Shown here: positions 46,864-55,026 of the stretch, piece by piece
Position numbering within the stretch: position 1 is the first letter of the stretch
Layout: each line of letters starts with the position of its first letter
DNA from: Acidobacteriota bacterium
GTDB lineage: Bacteria > Acidobacteriota > Terriglobia > Acidiferrales > UBA7541
DNA length: 64,000 nt
Direction of reading: 5' to 3'
NCBI GenBank assembly: GCA_021832085.1
Contig: JAKBLM010000011.1
Coordinates: forward strand, 28,067 to 92,066
Translations under genes and position numbers: made by a program
Notes under the pieces: generated by a model
What the model was told of the DNA's origin: nothing
The model's input: only the letters and a program-made list of their open reading frames with translations
Databases searched by the model: none

Positions 46864-48038
46864 GGCAGCGTCTGCACCTCGACCGAAAGCACTGTCGGCA
46901 AATCGCGCACAATCGGTTCCCAGTTGTCGCCCGCGTCGGCCGACGCGTACACCTGCCCGCCGGTCGTGCCGAAATAGACACCGCAGGGATCGAGCGTATC
47001 GACAGCCATCGCATCGCGCAGCACGTTCACGTAGCAATTGGTCTGCGGGAGTCCCTTCGTCAGCGCTTCCCATTCCGCGCCGCCGTTGCGGCTCCGATAC
47101 ACGCGCAGCTTCCCTTCCGGCGGCGTGCGCCCGGCATTCTGGTCGATTGGTATTACGTAAATCGTTTCCGGCTCGTGCGCGTGAACGTCCATCGGGAATC
47201 CGAAATCGCTCGGCAGCCCGGCGCTGATCTCCTTCCACAAATCGCCGGCATTGTCCGTCCGCAGCACGCCGCCATGCAGCTGCATGAAGAGCACGCCCGG
47301 CCGTGTGGGGTTCATCGCCATGTGGTGAACGCAGTAGCCAGTCTCGGCGTTGGGATCGGGGAGATATTCCGAGTGCAGCCCGCGATTGATTGGCTTCCAC
47401 GTCTTTCCGCCGTCGTCTGTGCGGAAAGCGCCCGCGGCCGAAATAGCGATGTAGATCCGCTGCGGGTTGCTCGGATCGAGAATGATCGTGTGCAGGCACA
47501 AGCCGCCGGCGCCTGGCTGCCATTTGGCCCCGGTCTCGTGCCCGCGCAGGCCGGGGAGTTCCTGCCACCTATGCGCCCCGTCGGTCGAACGGAAAAGCGC
47601 CGCATCCTCGACGCCCGCATACACCGTATCGGGGTCCGTCAGCGACGGCTCCAGATGCCACACGCGCTTGAATTCCCACGGATGCGGCGTCCCGTCGTAC
47701 CACTGGTGCGTGGTGAGCGGTTTGCCGCTTTCCGCCGATGTGTCGTAGACGAACCTGTTGCTTTCGCCCTGCGGCCAGCCTTTTGGCGAAGTCGTCACTC
47801 CGCCTCCGGGAGCCTCCCACGTTTTGCCGCCGTCGCTCGAACGCTGGATCACCTGCCCGAACCAACTGGTCGATTGCGACGCGTAGATCCGGTTCGGGTC
47901 CGCCGGCGATCCCTTCATATGGAAGATTTCCCATCCCGTAAAATGCGGCCCGTCCACTTGCCACTGTTTCCGCTTTCCATCCGCCGTCAGGATGAACGCC
48001 CCCTTGCGTGTCCCCACCAACACTCGCACCTTGCTCAT
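46860..48038 (-). CDS. Asp-box (BNR-like) beta-propeller protein, likely cytoplasmic
   Basis: 392 residues without a signal peptide. At least six Asp-box motifs are visible, starting near residues 66, 150, 206, 260, 315 and 365 (for example RSSDGGKTW and RTDDGGKTW), typical of sialidase/VPS10-type propellers. No sialidase catalytic set is evident. The ATG overlaps the HxlR stop (ATGA) and has AAGGAGAAAAGG upstream. Its stop overlaps the MoaD-like start. It is the middle gene of a tight three-gene unit. Molecular role unknown; a scaffold or binding partner for the MoaD-like protein is only inferred. Confidence 0.82.
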   Translation of the reverse strand: MSKVRVLVGTRKGAFILTADGKRKQWQVDGPHFTGWEIFHMKGSPADPNRIYASQSTSWFGQVIQRSSDGGKTWEAPGGGVTTSPKGWPQGESNRFVYDTSAESGKPLTTHQWYDGTPHPWEFKRVWHLEPSLTDPDTVYAGVEDAALFRSTDGAHRWQELPGLRGHETGAKWQPGAGGLCLHTIILDPSNPQRIYIAISAAGAFRTDDGGKTWKPINRGLHSEYLPDPNAETGYCVHHMAMNPTRPGVLFMQLHGGVLRTDNAGDLWKEISAGLPSDFGFPMDVHAHEPETIYVIPIDQNAGRTPPEGKLRVYRSRNGGAEWEALTKGLPQTNCYVNVLRDAMAVDTLDPCGVYFGTTGGQVYASADAGDNWEPIVRDLPTVLSVEVQTLP

Positions 48039-48553
48039 CCTTTTCTCCTTCCTGCATCAGGGTCCAGGTCGCCCTGGTCAAATCTCGGCAGCAAAGGCGT
48101 TGGGTCGCATTCCTGCCACCGCCGCCGCACCTCCGCGAGAATGGCTTCCCGGTTCTTCGCCATCTCCTCGATCAGTTCGCAAGGCGCGCCTGTCTGCTCG
48201 TGCCTCGCGCCCCAAATCAGCATCTCGAGCAGCACCGGCGCCAGATCGATTCCCTTCTCTGTCAGCCGGTAGCTCACGCGCCTTCGGTCCTTTTCTTCCG
48301 TCTCGGCGCTGATAATCCCCGCCGCCTCCAGCCTGCGAAGCCGATCGGCGAGGATGTTCGTCGCGATCCCTTCGCCCGACTGCTGGAACTCCTTGAACGT
48401 CCGGTAGCCCCGAACCATCAGGTCGCGAACGATCAGCAGCGACCAGCGGTCGCCAAACATCTCGAGCGAGATACTGACCGGGCATCCGGACCGATGTTTT
48501 TTTGTCTTGGACCTCCCACGCACTGGCACGCAGACTACCAGTGTCACTTGCAT
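48035..48553 (-). CDS. HxlR-family transcriptional regulator
   Basis: 172 residues from ATG 48553. HxlR signatures are [79 protein letters not shown] and a C-terminal basic helix. The N-terminal Cys in the CPV motif corresponds to the redox-sensing Cys of YodB/HypR-type members. The start is not firm: the ATG lies inside a palindrome (48546-48562), and a later GTG is possible. It heads the propeller/MoaD-like unit and probably autoregulates. Confidence 0.88.
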   Translation of the reverse strand: MQVTLVVCVPVRGRSKTKKHRSGCPVSISLEMFGDRWSLLIVRDLMVRGYRTFKEFQQSGEGIATNILADRLRRLEAAGIISAETEEKDRRRVSYRLTEKGIDLAPVLLEMLIWGARHEQTGAPCELIEEMAKNREAILAEVRRRWQECDPTPLLPRFDQGDLDPDAGRRKG

Positions 48554-48562
48554 AATGCAAGT
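48546..48562. promoter_or_regulatory. Perfect palindrome at the HxlR gene start, probable operator
   Basis: ACTTGCATAATGCAAGT: two 8-bp arms around one base. From memory, HxlR/MarR-type regulators bind such ACTTGC-type palindromes near their own start. It spans ATG 48553. The exact transcription start is not visible. Confidence 0.6.
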
Positions 48563-48824
48563 TGTTTGTTTCAGGCCCCTTGAACACAGGTCCCTAGCTT
48601 TCCTGAGCCGCCAAAAGTGGACCGATTCCAAAATTGCACTCGCTTGAAAACACACCATTTCCACGCCGCGAGAATCGCAACAGTGTACCGATTCTCCCGT
48701 TCGTTTTTCACGCTCACTCAGGGGCTCGGGCTGTAGGTTTTCGGCAAAGAATGAGCAGGAATCAGGAGGGTTCGCGCCGGCACCGCTTCCTGGGCTGCCG
48801 CCCTGCCCGGCACGGGCCGAAGGC

Positions 48825-50117
48825 TCAGCGCTCGGTCAGCCGATCGAGCGTATCGAAGAAACCCGGGAAGGAAACGCCAACGCAATCGGCATCGTGGATG
48901 GTCGTCTCGCCCTCGGCCGCCAACCCGGCAACCGCCATGGCCATGGCGATCCGGTGGTCGCCGCGAGGATCGATTTCCGCGCCGTGCAGCGGCCCGCCTG
49001 AGCGCCCTGGCACGGTGAGCCCATCCGGAAAAGACTCGGCGTCCACGCCCACCCGCCGCAGGTTGTCGACCATCGCGGCGATACGATCGGTTTCCTTCAC
49101 CCGCAACTCACGCGCGTCGAGGATCGCAATGCCGCGCTCGGTGAATGGCCCGAGCGCCGCCAGCATTGGCAGCTCGTCGATCATACGCGCCGTTTCGGCG
49201 CCGCTCACCGATCCGCCGGTGAGCGGCCCGTGATGGACTTCGATGTCGCCCCGCGGCTCGCCCGCCAGTGTCCGTCGGCCGGTGATCCGGATTGGCGCGC
49301 CCATCGTCGCCAGGAAATCGAGCACGGCCGTGCGCGTCGGGTTCAGCCCGACGTTGTTCAACCGCAATTCCGATCCAGGCAAAAGCAGCGCCGCCGCAAT
49401 CAGGAAAACCGCAGAGGAAAGATCGCCCGGCACTTCGAGCGATCGCGCCTCGAGCCGCACGCCTCCCGCCACCGTGGCCATGCCGGACGTGCAAGCGATC
49501 CGCACGCCGAATTCTTCTAGCGCGCGTTCGGTGTGGTCGCGCGTCGCCACCGATTCCACCACAGTGGTCGAACCCGAAGCGTACAGCCCGGCCAGCAGCA
49601 CGCACGATTTCACCTGCGCGCTCGGAATCGGCGTCTCATAGCGAATCCCTGCCAGTTGGCTTCCGCAAATCCTCAGCGGCGGCAATCCTCCTTCTTCCGC
49701 CTGAATGGAAGCGCCCATTTTGGTCAGGGGATCGACGATGCGCCGCATCGGCCGCCGCCGCAGCGAGCTGTCGCCTGTGAGCACCGATTCGAAGGACTGC
49801 CCGGCCAGCATCCCGGCGAGCAGTCGCATGGTCGTACCCGAATTACCTGCGTCGAGCGGCGCGCCTGGGGCACGAAGGCCGTGCAAGCCGGCTCCTTGAA
49901 TGCGCACATGCCGCCCATCGCGCTTCACACGCACGCTGAGGCCCTCCAGGCAGGCGAGCGTGCTCGCGCAGTCGGCCGCCGGACTGTAATTTTCGATTTC
50001 GCCCTCGCCCTCAGCCAGCGCTTCCAGAATGGCGTAGCGGTGGGAGATCGACTTGTCTCCCGGCACGTTTGTTTGGCCGCGCAGCGAGCGCGCCGCGCCA
50101 ATTTTCCGGTCGCTCAT
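48825..50117 (-). CDS. aroA: 3-phosphoshikimate 1-carboxyvinyltransferase (EPSP synthase)
   Basis: 430 residues. It has an N-terminal VPGDKSISHRYAILEALAEG with the conserved Lys, LDAGNSGTTMRLLAGML (substrate loop), DSSLRRRPMRRI, PIPSAQVKSCVLLAGLYA, RVKETDR-like ELRVKETDRIAAM, and GDHRIAMAMAVAGL near the end. It catalyses the sixth shikimate step, joining PEP to shikimate-3-phosphate. It is distant from other aro genes. It lies upstream of the HxlR unit and downstream of the ABC-2 exporter genes on the same strand. Confidence 0.96.
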   Translation of the reverse strand: MSDRKIGAARSLRGQTNVPGDKSISHRYAILEALAEGEGEIENYSPAADCASTLACLEGLSVRVKRDGRHVRIQGAGLHGLRAPGAPLDAGNSGTTMRLLAGMLAGQSFESVLTGDSSLRRRPMRRIVDPLTKMGASIQAEEGGLPPLRICGSQLAGIRYETPIPSAQVKSCVLLAGLYASGSTTVVESVATRDHTERALEEFGVRIACTSGMATVAGGVRLEARSLEVPGDLSSAVFLIAAALLLPGSELRLNNVGLNPTRTAVLDFLATMGAPIRITGRRTLAGEPRGDIEVHHGPLTGGSVSGAETARMIDELPMLAALGPFTERGIAILDARELRVKETDRIAAMVDNLRRVGVDAESFPDGLTVPGRSGGPLHGAEIDPRGDHRIAMAMAVAGLAAEGETTIHDADCVGVSFPGFFDTLDRLTER

Positions 50118-50209
50118 GCGCGAATTCTAGCATGCGGCCCTGCCGTGGCTGCGGGCTCCGTGCCAATGCGCCAGGACCGGAGACATCGCTCCGGCGAAGC
50201 GGAAAACGA

Positions 50210-51031
50210 TCATTGAACGATTCGCGGGTAAAGCTTCGTCGCCACAGCCAGCAGCAGCGCCAGCACGAAGAACATGGCGGCGAAGTCGACGCCGATCCCA
50301 AACGTGCTCTTCCCGCCCACAACCATCAGCCCGCGCAGTGCGTCCACCTGGTAGGAGAGCGGATTGGCCGCGGAGACCCCACGCAGCCACCTCGGCATCA
50401 AGCTGAGTGGGTAGATGGCGTTGCTGGCGAAAAAGAGTGGCATCGTCAACACCTGGCCGATGCCCATGAAGCGCTCCCGCGATTTCACGATACAGGCCGC
50501 AATCAGGGAAAACGTGGCAAAAATCGCCGACCCCAGCATGACCGCCGCGATCACGCCGGCCAGCGGCCCGATTGCCAGACGAAGCCGGACGCCGAGCAGT
50601 CCCGCCAGCACAAAGACAAGGACCATCTGGCAAAGGCTGCGCACCGTCGAGGATAATCCTCGCCCGAGCACCAGCGCCAGCCGCGGTGCCGGGCTCACCA
50701 GGAACTTGTTTACGATCCCTAGGTCGCGCTCCCAGATCAGCGAGATCCCATAGAAGATGGAGCCAAACAGTACGCTCTGCGCCAGAATGCCGGGCGTCAT
50801 GAAGTCGAGATAGCGCAGTTCGCCGGTGGGAATGGCGCGCACCCGGCTGAACACTTCCCCGAAAATCAAAAGCCAAAGGATTGGTTGCACCATCCGGGTG
50901 AACAGCTCCACCGGATCGTGAATCAGTTTTCGCACGTCGGCTTCGGCCACAGCGAAAGTCTGCCGCGCAAAGTCGATCGGCTTGCCAATCTCAACCCACA
51001 CGACGGGTCGTAATTCGCGTTCGGATGACAT
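50210..51031 (-). CDS. ABC-2 type transporter permease
   Basis: 273 residues with six hydrophobic segments. LIHDPVELFTRMVQPILWLLIFGEVFSRV, YLDFMTPGILAQSVLFGSIFYGISLIWERDLGIVNKFLVSP and NPLSYQVDALRGLMV are ABC-2/DrrB-type motifs. It pairs with the ATPase gene upstream, whose 3' end it overlaps by 41 bp. Export of a drug, lipid or polysaccharide is the family role; the substrate is unknown. Confidence 0.9.
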   Translation of the reverse strand: MSSERELRPVVWVEIGKPIDFARQTFAVAEADVRKLIHDPVELFTRMVQPILWLLIFGEVFSRVRAIPTGELRYLDFMTPGILAQSVLFGSIFYGISLIWERDLGIVNKFLVSPAPRLALVLGRGLSSTVRSLCQMVLVFVLAGLLGVRLRLAIGPLAGVIAAVMLGSAIFATFSLIAACIVKSRERFMGIGQVLTMPLFFASNAIYPLSLMPRWLRGVSAANPLSYQVDALRGLMVVGGKSTFGIGVDFAAMFFVLALLLAVATKLYPRIVQ

Positions 51032-51848
51032 CTCGCAAAGCCCCTTCCTCGGCGATCGACGCGCCGGTGGAGTGCAGGAAGACGTCGTCCAGGCTTGCCT
51101 GGGGCCCGAGCCCCGCCTTCAAGTCTCTCGGAACGCCTTCCAGAACGAGCGAGCCGCGGTGCAGAAAGGCCACGCGATCGCAGAGGCGATCGGCCTCTTC
51201 CATGTCGTGTGTGGTCATGAAAATCGTGGTTTGGAGCTGCTCCCGCAAATCCTGAATCCTTTTCCACACCGCATGTTTCGCCGCCGGATCCAGACCCACG
51301 GTCGGCTCGTCCAGGAAGAGCACACTCGGCCGGTGAAGCATCGACTGCGCAATTTCCAGCCGGCGAATCATCCCGCCCGAATAGTGGCTCACCAGCCTGC
51401 TGGCCACGTCCTGAAGCTCCATGAACTCGAGTGCGCGCGCAATGCGCCGTCTTCGCTCCGCGCGGGGAATGCCGTAAAGCTTGGCTGAGACAAGCAGGTT
51501 CTCGTAACCGGTCAGTTCCCCGTCGGCCGAGAGCATCTGGGAAACGTAGCCGATCACGCGTCGTACCGATTCCGGCTCGCGAGCGATATCGAAGCCGCCA
51601 ACCACCGCCGTCCCCTCGCTCGGAGGGAGCAGCGTCGTCAGCATCTTGATTAGGGTGCTTTTCCCCGCCCCGTTCGGGCCGAGCAGTCCGAAAATGGAAC
51701 CGCGCGCAACGGCGAAGCTGACGTGGTCGACCGCCGTAAGCTGGCCAAAGCGTCGAGTCAGCCCAAATGCCTGAACGGCCTGCGGTGCCGTGGCAGCGGA
51801 CTCGGTGTGCTCGCTTTGCGGCGCAGCCTTTTCCGTGTGCCTGTCCAT
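50991..51848 (-). CDS. ABC transporter ATP-binding protein (DrrA-like)
   Basis: 285 residues from ATG 51848. Walker A GPNGAGKSTLIK, Q-loop YVSQML, signature SHYSGGMIRRLEIAQSM, Walker B VLFLDEPTVGLDP and switch His in MTTHDMEEADRL are intact. It drives the overlapping ABC-2 permease. The frame is open upstream to 52283, but that part has no family match; MDRHTEKAAP is the likely start, with AGAAAAG in front. Confidence 0.93.
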   Translation of the reverse strand: MDRHTEKAAPQSEHTESAATAPQAVQAFGLTRRFGQLTAVDHVSFAVARGSIFGLLGPNGAGKSTLIKMLTTLLPPSEGTAVVGGFDIAREPESVRRVIGYVSQMLSADGELTGYENLLVSAKLYGIPRAERRRRIARALEFMELQDVASRLVSHYSGGMIRRLEIAQSMLHRPSVLFLDEPTVGLDPAAKHAVWKRIQDLREQLQTTIFMTTHDMEEADRLCDRVAFLHRGSLVLEGVPRDLKAGLGPQASLDDVFLHSTGASIAEEGALRDVIRTRITTRRVG

Positions 51849-52256
51849 CTTTTCTCGACCAGTCGCCAAGCCCCGTCGCCTGCGCTGGCGTCTCAATCCC
51901 TGCAAGTGGTCTTCCGAAGAAACCCCGGGACCGGCAGGCGCAACAGCAAACGATTCAATCTCTTCCACACCATCGGCGTGCGCCGCCAACTCCAAACCGG
52001 CTGTTGAGACATTTGGCGCGGCCCTGAGGGTTCTTTCGCTCAAACGCGGGCAGCAGCCAGACGCCCTGAAAAATCCGTAAATAGCTACAGTTAAAGAAAA
52101 TAATATGTCTGCGGGTGGATTGTCGGAGGCTGGCACCCAACGTGCTCGACTGTGAACAAGCGAGCTCGAACCCGGGAACGGGGGGAGTCGACTCACCCAA
52201 CTAGGGTAGGTTTTTTGTGCTTGGCATCGGCCGGACCTTAGTGAGGAGCAAAGGCG
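51849..52256. other. 408-bp divergent intergenic region
   Basis: Separates the ABC exporter genes from the Hsp20 gene. It includes an AT-rich patch near 52075-52110, probably holding promoters. No gene, CIRCE element or clear operator was recognised. Confidence 0.4.
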
Positions 52257-52784
52257 ATGAAAGAGCAAGGCAGCCAGCTCCAAACGACGAAGAGGACGTT
52301 CGGTCAGTTGAAGCTGGCCGACATGGATGAGATTTTTCGGGATATGAAGGAAACGTTCGATTCAATCGCTCGCCGCGCCTACGAAATCTTCGAGGCGAAT
52401 GGAAGGCAACTGGGCCGGGACCTGGACGACTGGGTGCGCGCTGAAAGGGAGCTGCTCCATCCGGTGCATCTCGAAATGCGCGAATCCGACGAAAGCCTCA
52501 CGGTAAAGGCCGAAGTGCCCGGCTTCGAGGCCAAGGATATCGAGATCAGTGTTGAACCCGGCAGACTGACCATCGCCGGCAAGCGTGAATGGAGCAAGGA
52601 AGAAAAAGAGCACAAGCTCCTCTATTCCGAGCGCCGTTCCAACCAATTTTTCCGTTCTCTGGATCTTCCGGCCGAAATCGATCCGGAAAAAGCATCCGCC
52701 AGCCTCAAAGACGGAGTGCTTGAACTCAAGCTGCCCAAGACGACGACAGCCAGAAAGATCCGGATCGAACCGAAAGCAGCGTGA
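52257..52784 (+). CDS. Small heat-shock protein Hsp20 with N-terminal DUF2934 domain
   Basis: 175 residues. The N-terminal part (about 38-68, IARRAYEIFEANGRQLGRDL followed by DDWVRAERELL) is a DUF2934 segment. The alpha-crystallin domain follows (about 75-160) with EVPGFEAKDIEISVEPGRLTIAG and the C-terminal strand GVLELKLPKT, and a short basic tail closes it. Hsp20 proteins hold unfolded clients for refolding by DnaK/ClpB. GTGAGGAG precedes the ATG. It is monocistronic, with a strong terminator at 52947. Confidence 0.9.
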   Translation: MKEQGSQLQTTKRTFGQLKLADMDEIFRDMKETFDSIARRAYEIFEANGRQLGRDLDDWVRAERELLHPVHLEMRESDESLTVKAEVPGFEAKDIEISVEPGRLTIAGKREWSKEEKEHKLLYSERRSNQFFRSLDLPAEIDPEKASASLKDGVLELKLPKTTTARKIRIEPKAA

Positions 52785-52946
52785 ACGAACTTATGGATTT
52801 CCGAGCGAACCTGACAAACCGTACAAGCAACTCGTCCCAGCACAGGTTTCCGCTCGGAGCAGTCTTGATGCCGACTCGCATCTCTCATCCTGCCCCCAGG
52901 AAAAGATAACCCGCCCGAGGTGCGATCGGCATCCCGCCCCGAATGT

Positions 52947-52990
52947 CGGCGGACGGCCTGAGACCCAGGCCGCCCGCCGGCTTCGTTTTT
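52947..52990 (+). terminator. Rho-independent terminator of the Hsp20 gene
   Basis: A 13-bp stem (CGGCGGACGGCCT / AGGCCGCCCGCCG, one A-C mismatch) with a 7-nt loop, followed by CTTCGTTTTT. It lies 163 bp after the Hsp20 stop. The remaining intergenic bases up to 53225 hold no gene. Confidence 0.7.
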
Positions 52991-53225
52991 GGGCCTCATT
53001 TTTGGTAGATTCGGGAATCTGGCTCTGCTGAGCCAGGCTGCCGCCAACCACTTGGCCACACTCTCTTCCCCTCGGCAAATCCACACGGCAATGCAGGACT
53101 TTTCAAAGCGTCCGACTTTCCACTCGTATCGCACGCCCAGGCCCCGCAAGTTTGCCTTCCGGCATCACAAAGTTTGATTGGGATTTGATTGGCGGCGGAT
53201 CAGAGCATATGATGGGAGTACGCCG

Positions 53226-55004
53226 ATGCGCAGGCCCGTGCTTGGATTGTTTGCGGCGTTAGCCGCCTGTTTGCTTTTTTGCTCCCCTACCGTTGCCGCC
53301 AGCGGACCGGTAATTTTTCCGCTCAGCCAAATCAAGCCCGGCATGCAGGGCATTGGCTACACCATTTTCTCCGGCAACAAGATTCAATCCTTCCAGGTCC
53401 ACGTGATCGGCGTCTTGCGGAACATGATTGGTCCGAAGCAGGATGTGGTGCTGGTTCGCCTCTCGAGCCCTGAGATCGCCAAGAGCGGTGTCGTGGCCGG
53501 CATGAGCGGCAGCCCCGTCTACATCGACGGAAAGCTGGCCGGCGCCATTGCCTACAAGTTCGGCACGTTCACCACACAGGCTATCGCCGGCATGACCCCG
53601 ATCGAGGAGGAACTGGCGGTCAGTGGCTCGGGAGAGCTGGCGATCGGCAATGCTTCCAAGCGGGCGGGCGGCAACGCTCACTATGCCCTGTCGAGCGGCT
53701 CGCCCCAGCAGATGGGAGCGGGCGACGGCGCCTATCTCGAGCCGATCGCGGCGCCTCTGGTCTTTTCCGGTTTCCTGCCGTCGGTCGTCGGCCGCTTCAG
53801 CGGCCAACTGGCGAAGTACGGCATGCTGGCCACCGAAGGCGGTACCGCGCCGCCCAGTCCTGCCGATGCCGACCTGCAGCCGGGCGACATGGCCGCGATG
53901 GTGCTGGTGAGTGGCGATCTTTCGGTTTCCGCGGGCTGCACGGTGACGGCGCGCATCGGCAACCAGGTCTTCCTCTGCGGCCATCCGCTGTTCGGATTCG
54001 GCAAGGTCGATATCCCGATGGCTCGCGCGCATGTTGTCGCCACGCTCGCCTCCTCGATGAGTTCCACGAAAATCATGAATACCGGCGGGCTGATCGGCTC
54101 GATTCGGGAAGACCGTGTAACCGGCGTGATGGGACGCGTCGGACCGGCGCCGCCGATGATTCCGGTTCAGCTGGCGGTGGAAACGCCGGCCGTCACCAAA
54201 CATTTCCATTTCGAGATCATGGAAAACTCGAAGCTCACGCCGCTGCTGGTTTCCATGGTCACGTTGAACGGCGTCCACTCCAGCCTGCCCTATAACGAGG
54301 GAACCACTTTCCAGCTCAAGGGCTCGATCGATATCGCCGGTCACGACGCCGTCCACCTGGAAAACATGTTCGTGCCGAACGACCAGCCGGTGCCCGATGC
54401 CTTCCCGATCGCCGCCCAGGTGCAGAGCGTCTTCGACGAGATCTATCACAACCCCTACGAGCAGCCCCATATCACCGGCATTCATCTCGCCGTTCGCAGC
54501 CTGCCGAACGCTCGCTGGGCGATGATCGAAAACGCCTGGAGCGACAAGAAGGATGTCCACCCCGGCGAAACGATTCTGGTCAAAGTGGCGCTGCGCCCCT
54601 ATCGCGGCTCGCCGTTCCTGCGCGAGGTACCCATCACGATTCCCGCTCAGGCCACGCCCGGTACCCTCCACGTCCTGGTGAGCGACGCTGCCACGCTCGA
54701 CCGCATCGAGCAGTATTTCCCGTTCGGCCCTCGCGCCCGCCTGGCCAGTCTCGGCCAGCTGATTCAGCTGCTCAATCAGGAGCGGCGCAACGACCGGTTT
54801 TACGTGGCGCTGTTACAGTCCAGCCCGACCTTGCTCGTGCAGGACAAACGGCTGCCCAATGTTCCTCTTTCGGAAATCAATGTGCTCGGACAACGCAATC
54901 CCGGCCGGACCACCGTGCTGTGGCAGTCGGAGCTGGCCGAGCGGTCGGTGCCCATGCACGAAGTGATCACCGGCCATCAATACCTCACGATCACGGTGAA
55001 ATAA
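53226..55004 (+). CDS. Secreted SpoIVB-type (S55) peptidase family protein
   Basis: 592 residues. It has a signal peptide (about 1-25), then FPLSQIKPGMQGIGYTIFSG. The motif GMSGSPVY (Ser96) is that of the S55 nucleophile region, followed by YIDGKLAGAIAYKFG. Later, FLCGHPLFGFGKVDIPMA (His253) resembles the S55 His site. In SpoIVB the His precedes the Ser; here the order is reversed. The C-terminal half (about 330-592) is beta-rich. ATG 53226 has GGGAG upstream. It probably works in the periplasm. Activity is inferred, not shown. Confidence 0.8.
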   Translation: MRRPVLGLFAALAACLLFCSPTVAASGPVIFPLSQIKPGMQGIGYTIFSGNKIQSFQVHVIGVLRNMIGPKQDVVLVRLSSPEIAKSGVVAGMSGSPVYIDGKLAGAIAYKFGTFTTQAIAGMTPIEEELAVSGSGELAIGNASKRAGGNAHYALSSGSPQQMGAGDGAYLEPIAAPLVFSGFLPSVVGRFSGQLAKYGMLATEGGTAPPSPADADLQPGDMAAMVLVSGDLSVSAGCTVTARIGNQVFLCGHPLFGFGKVDIPMARAHVVATLASSMSSTKIMNTGGLIGSIREDRVTGVMGRVGPAPPMIPVQLAVETPAVTKHFHFEIMENSKLTPLLVSMVTLNGVHSSLPYNEGTTFQLKGSIDIAGHDAVHLENMFVPNDQPVPDAFPIAAQVQSVFDEIYHNPYEQPHITGIHLAVRSLPNARWAMIENAWSDKKDVHPGETILVKVALRPYRGSPFLREVPITIPAQATPGTLHVLVSDAATLDRIEQYFPFGPRARLASLGQLIQLLNQERRNDRFYVALLQSSPTLLVQDKRLPNVPLSEINVLGQRNPGRTTVLWQSELAERSVPMHEVITGHQYLTITVK

Positions 55005-55026
55005 AATCCCCAAGGAGATCACCGGG

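Noticed and set aside
46860..48038. Active sialidase
   Set aside because: Only Asp-box repeats are seen; no signal peptide and no recognisable catalytic set.
51849..52283. N-terminal extension of the ABC ATPase
   Set aside because: The extra 145 residues show no domain and lie in the divergent promoter region of the Hsp20 gene.
53226..53700. Sporulation role for the S55-like gene
   Set aside because: No sporulation genes are present and the architecture differs from SpoIVB; only the family motif is shared.
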